64,000 bases of DNA from Aquarana catesbeiana (Eukaryota > Chordata > Amphibia > Anura > Ranidae): assembly GCF_042186555.1 (NCBI RefSeq), contig NC_133324.1, forward strand, positions 73,460,189 to 73,524,188, read 5' to 3'. Shown one piece after another: positions 47,362 to 58,114 of the stretch; the stretch's first letter is position 1, and each line of letters starts with the position of its first letter. A program made the translations under genes and the position numbers. Under the pieces are notes generated by a model, which did not search any database, had not been told where the DNA came from, and worked only from the letters and a program-made list of their open reading frames with translations.

Positions 47362-47402
47362 CTCCCGAAAAAGCGAGACTCCTCTCACGAAACGTGTCGA
47401 GA
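47362..47402 (+). ncRNA. Hammerhead-like motif, right arm
   Basis: CCGAAAA, hairpin region GCGAGACTCCTCTCAC, GAAAC, GTGTCGA. It is more decayed than the left-arm copy. Confidence 0.35.
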
Positions 47403-49148
47403 CTTAGAACAGACTACTGACAGTCATTTTTATGACATATCCAGGTCTCATGGAAAGGTCTATATATGACTGTAAAATTTACCAATATGTTGATATTTAA
47501 TATGTTTTCTTTTTTCTGTACTACATGTTGTTTTTAAATGTGTGTTAAATAAAACCTTTATACATTTTACCTGAGATGCGCTCTTTAACCACTTGCCGAG
47601 CGCCTCACGGCGATATACATCAGCAGAATGGCACGGGCAGGCAGAATCACGTACCTGTACGTGATCTGCCTCCCGCAGGCGGGGGGTCTGATCGGACCCC
47701 CCCGGTGCCTGAGGCGGTCGGCTTCTGACTGGGAGCGTTCAGAGATGAGGGGGAGGCCATCCATTCGTGGCCCCCCCTCGCGATCGCGCCCAGCCAATCA
47801 GATCATTCCCCTGCCTCTGTATAGTACACAGAGGCAGAGGAAATTATGTCATCTCTCCTCGGCTCGGTATTTTCCGTTCCGGCGCCGAGGAGAGAAGACT
47901 GCAATGTGAGTGCACAACACACACACACAGTAGAACATGCCAGGCACACAATACACCCCCCTTTACCCCCTGATCCCCCCCGATCACCCCCTAATCACCC
48001 CTCCCCCCCCGTCACACTGACACCAAGCAGTTTTATTTTTTTTTTTCTGATTACTGCATGGTGTCAGTTTGTGACAGTTAGTGTGGTAGGGCAGTTACTG
48101 TTAGCCCCCTTTAGGTCTAGGGTACCCCCCTAACCCCCCCTAATAAAGTTTTAACCCCTTGATCACCCCCCGTCGCCAGTGTCGCTAAGCGATCATTTTT
48201 CTGATCGCTGTATTAGTGTCACTGGTGACGCTAGTTAGGGAGGTAAATATTTAGGTTCGCCGTCAGCGTTTTATAGCATCAGGGACCCCCATATACTACC
48301 TAATAAAGGTTTTAACCCCTTGATTGCCCCCTAGTTAACCCTTTCACCACTGATCACCGTATAACTGTTACGGGTGACGCTGGTTAGTTCGTTTATTTTT
48401 TATAGTGTCAGGGCACCCACCGTTTATTACCTAATAAAAGTTTAGCCCCCTGATCGCCCGGCGGTGATATGCTTCGCCCCAGGCAGCGTCAGATTAGCGC
48501 CAGTACCGCTAACACCCACGCACGCAGCATACGCCTCCCTTAGTGGTGTAGTATCTGAACAGATCAATATCTGATCCGATCAGATCTATACTAGCGTCCC
48601 CAGCAGTTTAGGGTTCCCAAAAACGCAGTGTCAGCGGGATCAGCCCAGATACCTGCTAGCACCTGCATTTCGCCCCTCTGCCCGGCCCAGCCCAGCCCAC
48701 CCAAGTGCAGTATCGATCGATCACTGTCACTTACAAAACACTAAACACATAACTGCAGCATTCGCAGAGTCAGGCCTGATCCCTGCGATCGCTAACAGTT
48801 TTTTTGGTAGCGTTTTGGTGAACTGGCAAGCACCAGCGACCTAGTACACCCTGGTCATAGTCAAACCAGCACTGCAGTAACACTTGGTGACGTGGCGAGT
48901 CCCATAAGTGCAGTTCAAGCTGGTGAGGTGGCAAGCACAAGTAGTGTCCCGCTGCCACCAAGAAGAAGACAAACAGGCCCGTCGTGCCCATAATGCCCTT
49001 CCTGCTGCATTCGCCGATCCAAATTGGGAACCCACCACTTCTGCAGCGCCCGTACTTCCCCCATTCACATCCCCAACCAAATGCAGTCGGCTGCATGAGA
49101 GGCATTTTCTTTATGTCCTCTCGAGTACCCCTACCCAACGAACCCCCC

Positions 49149-49180
<32 letters not shown>

Positions 49181-49319
49181 TATATGAAATTAAAAAAAAT
49201 AGTTGTCGTTTTATTGTTCTCTCTCTCTCTATTCTCTCTCTATTGTTCTGCTCTTTTTTACTGTATTCTATTCTGCAATGTTTTATTGTTATTATGTTTT
49301 ATCATGTTTGCTTTTCAGG

Positions 49320-51105
49320 TATGCAATTTTTTATAATGGTTTGTAGCAAGAGATATACAAATAAACCGCCCCTGAATCTCTCTTACTCCACTGCGCCAAA
49401 GAAAAGTGCAAAGCTATACAAAAGATGTGTAAAAGAATACAAAATATGTGTACATCCACAGTGTACAGTGAAAAAAAGCTGCCACTTAAATAAATACATA
49501 GACTGATCAAAATCCCCAAACTTATACCTCTCACACGTGTACAGATAGAGATAGCGGCGCTAATATAAATTGTGTAAAATAATGGGTCAGAGCAGGATAA
49601 TGCCTAACGACCCTCTACTTATGCATAAAAATAATAATAATAGTGTCATGAAAAATATTAATTTTATCATGAAAAGAAATTTCCTTAACACCCAGTGAAA
49701 AGTGTCACTATATATAAAAAATTAAAAGAAATGAATAATCAAGTTCAACAGTTGTTTTTCAATCTTCTTGTGAAAAATCTTCTTCTACTCTTCCACCACA
49801 CCACCGTGATAGTGTCACCACTCCCTCTGAAGAGCGCACTCACCAGATTGTATAGCCTCCCACTCTCGTGTTTGGCAAAACAGCAATTGAACCACACCTG
49901 GGTTGCATGTGATGAACCGTGACTCCAATCAAGCCAGCTCCATATGTGAAAAAAATGAATAAAGTGCTCCACATAGCGTGATACCATTTTGACAGATTTA
50001 TTAAAATCACTTCAAACACACCTCAATGGTTACACTCACTTTTAAACCGAAACATAAAGGCCTTTAAAAAGAAATCCACAGCAAGCACAGCAAGCAACAG
50101 GATCAGTGATCCAACGGTGCACCGCGGTCACAGCGGACCTGAAGTGTAAACTGGTGTATCTCTCACCCAACCTTCTAAGGCCCAGCCGTCCGATCGGTGT
50201 AGTCCTCCTCAGACAGCGGCATCTAATGTCAGTGCGATGGAATGCCGTGTAACCATGCCCAAGACATGTTTCGTCGAATAGACTTTTTCAAATCCCATTT
50301 GAAAAAGTCTATTCGACGAAACATGTCTTGGGCATGGTTACACGGCATTCCATCGCACTGACATTAGATGCCGCTGTCTGAGGAGGACTACACCGATCGG
50401 ACGGCTGGGCCTTAGAAGGTTGGGTGAGAGATACACCAGTTTACACTTCAGGTCCGCTGTGACCGCGGTGCACCGTTGGATCACTGATCCTGTTGCTTGC
50501 TGTGCTTGCTGTGGATTTCTTTTTAAAGGCCTTTATGTTTCGGTTTAAAAGTGAGTGTAACCATTGAGGTGTGTTTGAAGTGATTTTAATAAATCTGTCA
50601 AAATGGTATCACGCTATGTGGAGCACTTTATTCATTTTTTTCACATATGGAGCTGGCTTGATTGGAGTCACGGTTCATCACATGCAACCCAGGTGTGGTT
50701 CAATTGCTGTTTTGCCAAACACGAGAGTGGGAGGCTATACAATCTGGTGAGTGCGCTCTTCAGAGGGAGTGGTGACACTATCACGGTGGTGTGGTGGAAG
50801 AGTAGAAGAAGATTTTTCACAAGAAGATTGAAAAACAACTGTTGAACTTGATTATTCATTTCTTTTAATTTTTTATATATAGTGACACTTTTCACTGGGT
50901 GTTAAGGAAATTTCTTTTCATGATAAAATTAATATTTTTCATGACACTATTATTATTATTTTTATGCATAAGTAGAGGGTCGTTAGGCATTATCCTGCTC
51001 TGACCCATTATTTTACACAATTTATATTAGCGCCGCTATCTCTATCTGTACACGTGTGAGAGGTATAAGTTTGGGGATTTTGATCAGTCTATGCAATTTT
51101 TTATA
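49320..51105. mobile_element. Palindromic retroelement-like insertion with 16-bp duplication
   Basis: TATGCAATTTTTTATA occurs at 49320-49335 and again at 51090-51105, flanking an insertion of 1754 bp. Within it, 49497-50293 and 50297-51093 are reverse complements of 797 bp each around CCC. I compared several 60-bp blocks and found no mismatch. 49336-49496 is an unpaired extension of the left copy. A 16-bp duplication fits target-primed insertion (LINE or Penelope type). Identical 80- and 75-residue frames in both arms have no recognisable domain. Confidence 0.88.
50294..50332 (+). ncRNA. Hammerhead-like motif at the palindrome centre
   Basis: CCCA, TTGAAAA, hairpin AGTC-TATTC-GAC, GAAAC, ATGTC, TTGGG. 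CCCA/TGGG could pair as helix I, and ACATGT is self-complementary. The first core strand departs from CTGANGA at two bases. A mirror copy lies at 50258-50296 on the minus strand. Confidence 0.4.
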
Positions 51106-52379
51106 CTTTACCGTTTACTGTGTTTTATTGCTAATCATTTTTTTGTCTTCAGGTACGCCATTCACGACTTTGAGTGGTTATACCAGAATGATGCCTGCAG
51201 GTTTAGGTATCATCTTGGTATCATTCTTTTCAGCCAGCGGTCGGCTTTCATGTAAAAGCAATCCTAGCGGCTAATTAGCCTCTAGACTGCTTTTACAAGC
51301 AGTGGGAGGGAAAGCCCCCCCCCCACCATCTTCCGTGTTTTTCTCTGGCTCTCCTGTCTCAACAGGGAACCTGAGAATGCAGCCGGTGATTCAGCCAGCT
51401 GACCATAGAGCTAATCAGAGACCAGAGTGGCTCCAAACATCTCTATGGCCTAAGAAACCGGAAGCTACGAGCATTTCATGACTTAGATTTCGCCGGCTGT
51501 AAACAGCGCCATTGGGAAATTGGGAAAGCATTTTATCACACCGATCTTCATGTGGTCAGATGCTTTGAGGGTAGAGGAGAGATCTAGGGTCTAAAAGACC
51601 CCAATTTTTTCAAAAAAGAGTACCTGTCACTACCTATTGCTATCATAGGGGATATTTACATTCCCTGAGATAACAATAAAAATGATAAAAAAAAAAAATG
51701 AAAGGAACAGTTTAAAAATAATATAAAAAAGCAAAATAATAATAAAAAAAAAAAAAAGCACCCCTGTCCCCCTGCTCTTGCGCTAAGGCGAACGCAAGCG
51801 TCGGTCTGGCGTCAAATGTAAACAGCAATTGCACCATGCATGTGAGGTATCACCGTGAAGGTCAGATCGAGGGCAGTAATTTTAGCAGTAGACCTCCTCT
51901 GTAAATCTAAAGTGGTAACCTGTAAAGGCTTTTAAAGGCTTTTAAAAATGTATTTATTTTGTTGCCACTGCACGTTTGTGCGCAATTTTAAAGCATGTCA
52001 TGTTTGGTATCCATGTACTCGGCCTAAGATCATCTTTTTTATTTCATCAAACATTTGGGCAATATAGTGTGTTTTAGTGCATTAAAATTTAAAAAAGTGT
52101 GTTTTTTCCCAAAAAAAGCGTTTGAAAAATCGCTGCGCAAATACTGTGTGAAAAAAAAAAAATGAAACACCCACCATTTTAAACTGTAGGGCATTTGCTT
52201 TAAAAAAATATATAATGTTTGGGGGTTCAAAGTAATTTTCTTGCAAAAAAAAATAATTTTTTCATGTAAACAAAAAGTGTCAGAAAGGGCTTTGTCTTCA
52301 AGTGGTTAGAAGAGTGGGTGATGTGTGACATAAGCTTTTAAATGTTGTGCATAAAATGCCAGGACAGTTCAAAACCCCC

Positions 52380-53380
52380 CCAAATGCCCCCATTTTGGAA
52401 AGTAGACACCCCAAGCTATTTGCTGAGAGGCACGTCGAGTCCATGAAATATTTTATATTGTGACACAAGTTGCGGGAAAGAGACAATTTTTTTTTTTTTT
52501 TTTTGCACAAAGTTGTCACTAAATGATATATTGCTCAAACATGCCATGGGCATATGTGACATTACACCCCAAAATACATTCTTTTGCTTCTCCTGAGTAC
52601 GGGGATACCACATGTGTGAGACTTTTTGGGAGCCTAGCCGCGACCCCGAAAACCAAGCACCGCCTTCAGGCTTTCTAAGGGCGTAAATTTTTGATTTCAC
52701 TCTTCACTGCCTATCACAGTTTCGGAGGCCATGGAATGCCTAGGTGGCACAAAACCCCCCCAAATGACCCTATTTTGGAAAGTAGACACCCCAAGCTATT
52801 TGCTGAGAGGTATAGTGAGTATTTTGCAGACCTCACTTTTTGTCACAAAGTTTTGAAAATTGAAAAAAGAAAAAAAAAAGTTTTTTCTTGTCTTTCTTCA
52901 TTTTCAAAAACAAATGAGAGCTGCAAAATACTCACCATGCCTCTCAGCAAATAGCTTGGGGTGTCTACTTTCCAAAATGGGGTCATTTGGGGGGGGGGGG
53001 GTTGTGCCATCTGGGCATTTTATGGCCTTCAAAACTGTGATAGGTAGTGAGGAGTGAAATCAAAAATTTACGCCCTTAGAAATCCTGAAGGCAGTGATTG
53101 GTTTTCGGGGCCCCGTATGCGGCTAGGCTCCCAAAAAGTCCCACACATGTGGTATCCCCGTACTCAGGAGAAGCAGCTGAATGTATTTTGGGGTGCAATT
53201 CCACATATGCCCATGGCCTGTGTGAGCAATATATCATTTAGTGACAACTTTTTGTAATTTTTTTTTTTTTGTCATTATTCAATCACTTGGGACAAAAAAA
53301 ATTAATATTCAATGGGCTCAACATGCCTCTCAGCAATTTCCTTGGGGTGTCTACTTTCCAAAATGGGGTCATTTGGGGGG
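52380..53380. repeat. Internal repeats of the TTAACC element
   Basis: The block ATTTTGGAAAGTAGACACCC / GGGTGTCTACTTTCCAAAAT occurs four times in both orientations (near 52390, 52770, 52963, 53345). The GGAGAAGCA/GCTTCTCCTGAGTAC block occurs twice, inverted (52590, 53165). Confidence 0.85.
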
Positions 53381-53915
53381 GGGGGGTTGTACTTCCCTGC
53401 CATTTTAGCACCTCAAGAAATGACATAGGCAGTCATAAACTAAAAGCTGTGTAAATTCCAGAAAATGTACCCTAGCTTGTAGACGCTATAACTTTTGCGC
53501 AAACCAATAAATATACACTTATTGACATTTTTTTTTACCAAAGACATGTGGCCGAATACATTTTGGCCTAAATATATGACTAAAATTGAGTTTATTGGAT
53601 TTTTTTTATAACAAAAAGTAGAAAATATAATTTTTTTCAAAATTTTCGGTCTTTTTCCGTTTATAGCGCAAAAAATAAAAATGTCAGAGGTTATCAAATA
53701 CCATCAAAAGAAAGCTCTATTTGTGGGAAGAAAAGGACACAAATTTCATTTGGGTACAGCATTGCATGACCGCGCAATTAGCAGTTAAACGACGCAGTGC
53801 CAAATTGTAAAAAGTGCTCTGGTCAGGAAGGAGGTAAATCCTTCCAGGGCTGAAGTGGTTAAAAGTCCCATGGGCAATTTTGTTTTTTGTTGTGTGCATA
53901 GCCTGCTGACACTTA

Positions 53916-54146
53916 GCCCTCGTTCACACCGGGCCAATTTTGTGGCACCACACCAATAACCAAAAGTAGCTAATGCACTACTTTTGGCGACTTCAGGGGC
54001 GATTTTAATAGACACCTCTGCATGAACCCGCACAGATGTCTCTCAAAGCGCCCCCGAACTCAGACTGAAATGCCGGTTTGAAATCATGCGAGCACAGCTG
54101 AACTTGCACAATTTCAAACCCGCATTCAGTGTGAACTTAGGCTAAA
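53916..54146. mobile_element. MITE with CGTTCACACCGGG end
   Basis: CCCTCGTTCACACCGGG on the left and CAGTGTGAACTTAGGC on the right are partly inverted. It is similar to 4301-4544. Confidence 0.5.
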
Positions 54147-54584
54147 AGGTATGTTTTGTTTGAGAAACACTTGCTCACTTTTTAGGCCAGTGCCAGAATT
54201 GGTCAATTACCAGTCCAGGCTGGACATCCAGCCAGCAGGCTACACTTTGTAAACATTCAAAATATTTCTCCCATTTCAACCTAACTGAACCTCCACTGAT
54301 TTGTTAGAAGCGGTTTTAACAAAAATCTTTTTACGCACTGCTGGAGTACCACCTAGTGAGCAAGATTAGAATTGCCATTGAAGATACAATTATACACAGC
54401 AATGTTTTTATCGCGGCTCATAAATGAGCATTTCCTAGGTTTTCACGTTCAGGTTTTGCTGAAATACATAGTAAGTAAGGCCCGGAGCGAGAGGAGAGAA
54501 GAGGAGCTTGCAGAGGGCCGGCATGACAGGAGTGATAAGGGAAGTAACAAGGGGTTAAGGAGAATAGGGTATAAGTGGGGGGTA

Positions 54585-54750
54585 GGGTTACCACATCATC
54601 CCTTTAATCCATGACACATATGAATTCCACAGGTTCTGAGGCTGATTTAATGCAGAAAAGGCATCAAGTGAGTTTAATTACCACCTTAATCAGCCACAGA
54701 ACCTGTGCAATTAATGTGTGTCCTGGATTAAATGGATGATGTGGCAACCC
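54585..54750. mobile_element. Fully palindromic TA-flanked MITE
   Basis: GGGTTACCACATCATCC at the left is mirrored by GGATGATGTGGCAACCC at the right. The pairing continues inward through CCACAGGTTCTG/CAGAACCTGTG. TA borders both ends (54583-54584, 54751-54752). Confidence 0.8.
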
Positions 54751-54799
54751 TAGTGGGGGGTGTAGTGTGATTGGAGGAAAAGGAACGTGAGGAGGGGGG

Positions 54800-55135
54800 G
54801 TGACCCAGGCAGCATTGCAGGGGGATGTGTGGATAGGAGCAGTTTTCATCTGTAGTCCTACTGCCATGGCCGACGTGGATCAGCTATTGGCCCAGCCCCG
54901 GGTGGCCCCACGCTACCAGGGGCTTCGAGTGGCTGCACAGCCAGGTGGCCCCACTGCTGGAGGATCAAGCATCCGGCTCGGCAACAGGGAGGCAGGAGCT
55001 CCCACATGCTCGGAGGTCTTGGCCTCTGGATCGTTTTTCCCCGGGAGCCTCCCCCCGAGCTTTGCGCCACGTCAGGAGCCCCGATCGGGACCCGTCAGGC
55101 CCCCCGGCGAAGCGTCAGCCTACTTCCGCGGTTGA
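54800..55135 (+). other. GC-rich open frame of unknown nature
   Basis: A 111-codon frame in a GC-rich patch (54840-55340), with a second internal Met before ADVDQLLAQPRVAPRYQG. It is Pro/Gly/Ser/Arg-rich and I recognise no domain, signal peptide or splice pattern. It could be a decayed first exon, part of a transposon, or chance in GC-rich DNA. The patch also contains many CpGs. Confidence 0.25.
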
Positions 55136-55362
55136 GGCCTTGACAGAATCCTTGGCATTGGCCTAGCTCGGTGGGCGGGGTTATGGCGCGCGCATGCGCC
55201 TCTCCCCCCCGCCTGCTCGGCAGCATCATCTGGACTGGGTGGACTCCCCCCTCTGATGTTTCAGTAAGGGGGAGTCTCGGCATGGGAGGAGTCCAGTTAT
55301 GGTCGCTGGGCCTTTCCCAGTCCGGCCGGCGGCTACTGCATGCCAGCAGGTTCCACTGCCAG

Positions 55363-55626
55363 GAAGGTATACAGATATACTGTGCAGTGTATGTGTTTTT
55401 TAAAAATTAATCATCGAAATACCTTATTTCAGAGCACCGCTGCGCGCTCACATGACGTCCCGCCACTCTCCTCCTCTCCTAAGGCTAATGCCAGAGGGGA
55501 ATCTCAGCCCCTCCCACTGTAATCCTCAGATCAGGGAAGGAAAGCACTGGGAGGTCACGTGTAAAATAAGGTATTTTGCAGCATAGTTTCTAAAAAAACA
55601 CAGATACTGCACAGTAGTATCTTGCT
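55363..55626. mobile_element. MITE-like inverted repeat
   Basis: ATATACTGTGCAGTGTATGTGTTTTTT at the left pairs imperfectly with AAAAACACAGATACTGCACAGTA at the right. The interior has two AAATACCTTATTT/AAATAAGGTATTT blocks, also inverted. Confidence 0.6.
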
Positions 55627-56027
55627 GTAACAGAGGGGATTCCAGGATTTGTGAATACTGACTTTACAACCACTTTAAATCTGCTAATACATTTAACACT
55701 CCCCACCCCCAGACTGAAAATGTTGCTGTCTGCTGTGCCTCTTGTACTCATTCCTCCAGAGTTGTGTCTCATTAATACAGGAGGTGTGTTATTGGCCAGA
55801 TCGCCAGGTTAAAACAGAGGTGAAAAATCCTAAAAAAATAAAATGAATGCACCCATCACATATAACGATTGGTAAGCTGCAATATAATTTTTGGTTTTGG
55901 GTTTAATACCTTAAAGTTTTCTTTGCTTCAGCTATATTCTTATGGGAAACTAACTTCAGGACTTCTAGATGTACAGCCAGCTCTAACCTTCGTTGCTAGG
56001 CATAGACTTGTATTCCACCTCAGCCAA

Positions 56028-56222
56028 TTAACCACTTCAGGCCCGGAAGGATTTACCCACTTCCTGACCAGGCCATTTTTTGCGATACGGCACTGCGTTA
56101 TTTTAACTGACAATTGCGTGGTCGTGCAACACTGTACCCAAACAAAATTTATGTCCTTTTTTCCCACAAATAGAGCTTTCTTTTGGTGGTATTTTATCAC
56201 CTTTGCGGTTTTTATTAAATAT
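56028..56222 (-). mobile_element. TTAACC-family 3' end fragment
   Basis: TTAACCACTTCAGGCCCGGA starts the fragment. The phrases CCTGACCAGGCCATTTTTTG and AGAGCTTTCTTTTGGTGGTA match the right end of 47585-53862 in reverse. It is cut at 56222, where the next element begins. Confidence 0.75.
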
Positions 56223-56254
56223 AGATCACATGTGATCCAGGTATAAAGTACAGC

Positions 56255-56300
56255 GATTTTTCCTCAACGTGTTTTGCCAAGAGATGGCTTCTTTAGGAGA
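56255..56300 (-). ncRNA. Hammerhead-like motif, left terminus (decayed)
   Basis: Minus strand: CTAAAGA, hairpin AGCCATCTCTTGGC, AAAAC, ACGTTGA. GAAAC has become AAAAC and CTGAAGA has become CTAAAGA. Confidence 0.35.
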
Positions 56301-57814
56301 CGTTTAAACTACTGTACAGGGTATTTACTGTAAACAGAAAAAATACATTTAGAAACAACATCATATGGGGCCATACAGCCCTATTATCTATATTCATACA
56401 TGATCAGTTCATATACATAGGGTTTACTACCTAGGAGGATTCATGTTCATGTAGCAATAACTCTCGGTGGAGCTGCTGGTTTAAAGTGGGCTGTTACATT
56501 CACTCTCGATACCTCTGTTTCACCGGCACCAGGTCTAGGATCCTATTGAGTTTACCTCCGGACGATGTAGACACCAACATTTGAGTATATTTTCCAATGC
56601 TTTAATGAACAAATAATAAAGGAAGTAGCAGGAAAGAGGCAGAAGGAAAGTTGCAGGGAAGCTCAAATACCTTTCCTTAGTATTCTTTAGAACATTCTCT
56701 GGAATTGAACACTTGTGGTTGAATGGTTGAATGTACTCCCCTTGTGGGATTCAATCTTTGCCCACCTGGATAGGCCTCTCTCACTTGCCTAGCAGCCAGT
56801 ACGGAGCACAAACAAAAGTCTCTGCCACAGACTTGTTTAGAATAAAACCCGTACGATCCTCTGCCACAGGATGTATTGGTTTGCGATGAATGTCAGACAC
56901 AGTACTTGAACCTTTAAGCCAACCCGGCAGTACTATGCAGTAAGATTACTTTAGGATACGTCCTCCAACCGAGTCACCAGGCCCCTCTCCAGACCAGCAC
57001 TCTGCATGATCCTTCCATGACGGGTCCTCCCCTGGGATCTCCTCGGTTGTCCAGCTTCTTCACTCAGGATAGACAGCTCAGGACCATTCCTCTGCTGCTG
57101 TGGTAGGCCCCAGACAGGCTTCTGGGCCTACCCACACACCGCAGTGACGTGGGCCTCCGGAATGGAGGACCACGAGGTGGTACTCTTAACGCATATCTGT
57201 CGGCCAGGAGAGCCAGCAGGTGGCTGAAAAACGAACCCTTAAACATGGTGTCTGTCCCATAAATACCCTCTCCCAGAATGCAACTCGGAGGACCACCTCC
57301 ACCGAGTTGTCCCCGGGACAGAGGAGCACTCATACGCTTCAACACGTTGCCTTTCCAACACTGGCCCATGGTGACAACGACACCCACCGGCGCAGTGTGG
57401 AACTACACGCAACTCAGCCAAGCTGGAACAGAGGCAAATCTAACTTCCTCTAACAAGTAACCCACAAGATTTACCTATCAGCGGTAGATTGAAAATCTAC
57501 CAGCGCTACATTCATAATGGTTCCTTCAATATAATGTTTGATATTTCCTATAGGTTTTCATTGTGGTGATATGGTCCTCCTATGACACACTGATACCCCT
57601 ATAGCAGGGATAAATAATTGTTTGGCTCCTGCACTGATACAAATTTACCTGGTTTGACATCTAGGGTAAGAACAATCTCCCAGACAATTTGTTGTAATTC
57701 TGATATATATGAACTGATCATGTATGAATATAGATAATAGGGCTGTATTGCCCCATATGATGTTGTTTCTAAATTGAATTTTTCTGTTTACAGTGAATAC
57801 CCTGTACAGTAATT

Positions 57815-57865
57815 TAAAATACTCCTGAAGAAGCCATCTCTTGGCGAAACATGTTGATCAAAAAT
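57815..57865 (+). ncRNA. Hammerhead-like motif, right terminus
   Basis: CTGAAGA matches the CTGANGA core, followed by the hairpin AGCC-ATCTCTT-GGC, GAAAC and ATGTTGA. Outer GTACAG/CTGTAC could extend helix I. One extra A precedes helix II, as in the Penelope copies. Confidence 0.55.
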
Positions 57866-58114
57866 CGCTGTACTGTATACCTGGATCGCATGTGATCTAT
57901 ATTTAAACCTTTTATAACAAAAGAAAAAAACTTTTAATGTACCTAATAAAATTTGATATGGATTTTAAAATATTTTAAAGTATGATGTAGTATATTGCAT
58001 TTATCTGGCACCTTAAAAATCCGTTCTGTGTGTTAAAATAAACAATATTCTTTAACCATACCAACTTTTCACCATGCCCACCAATAAATGTGGTACATGC
58101 ATGGTGAGGCCTAT

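Larger units (their letters stand above)
41888..47586. mobile_element. Large palindromic element, probably non-autonomous Penelope-like
   Basis: The left arm 41888-45074 and right arm 45120-47586 are reverse complements around a 45-bp spacer, after removing later insertions (a SINE and one hAT in the left arm, one hAT in the right arm). Each outer end carries a hammerhead-like motif about 190 bp from the tip, as in the RT-bearing Penelope pair at 11191-23911. No coding sequence is present. The Penelope assignment rests on that shared layout. Confidence 0.7.
47585..53862. mobile_element. Long TTAA-flanked element (TTAACCACTT), interrupted
   Basis: The left end TTAACCACTTGCCGAG and right end GGGCTGAAGTGGTTAA are inverted, with TTAA at both tips. 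51090-53850 has repeated TTTTGGAAAGTAGACACCCC and GCTATTTGCTGAGAGG blocks. An internal AAGTGGTTAG near 52302 suggests a nested or composite copy. A palindromic insertion lies at 49336-51089. The frame near 48950-49140 resembles no protein I can name. Confidence 0.65.
56223..57910. mobile_element. Inverted-terminal element with hammerhead-like motifs
   Basis: 56223-56440 and 57680-57910 are reverse complements of about 200 bp (shared CATCATATGGGGC/GCCCCATATGATG and ACAGGGTATTTACTGTAAACAG). Each contains an outward hammerhead-like motif. The 1.25-kb middle is noncoding. The layout resembles Penelope elements with inverted pseudo-LTRs, so a non-autonomous derivative is likely. Confidence 0.65.

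Noticed and set aside
49745..50845. Two identical 80-residue frames on opposite strands
   Set aside because: They are the same sequence in the two arms of the palindrome and show no domain; identity reflects the palindrome and not selection on a protein.
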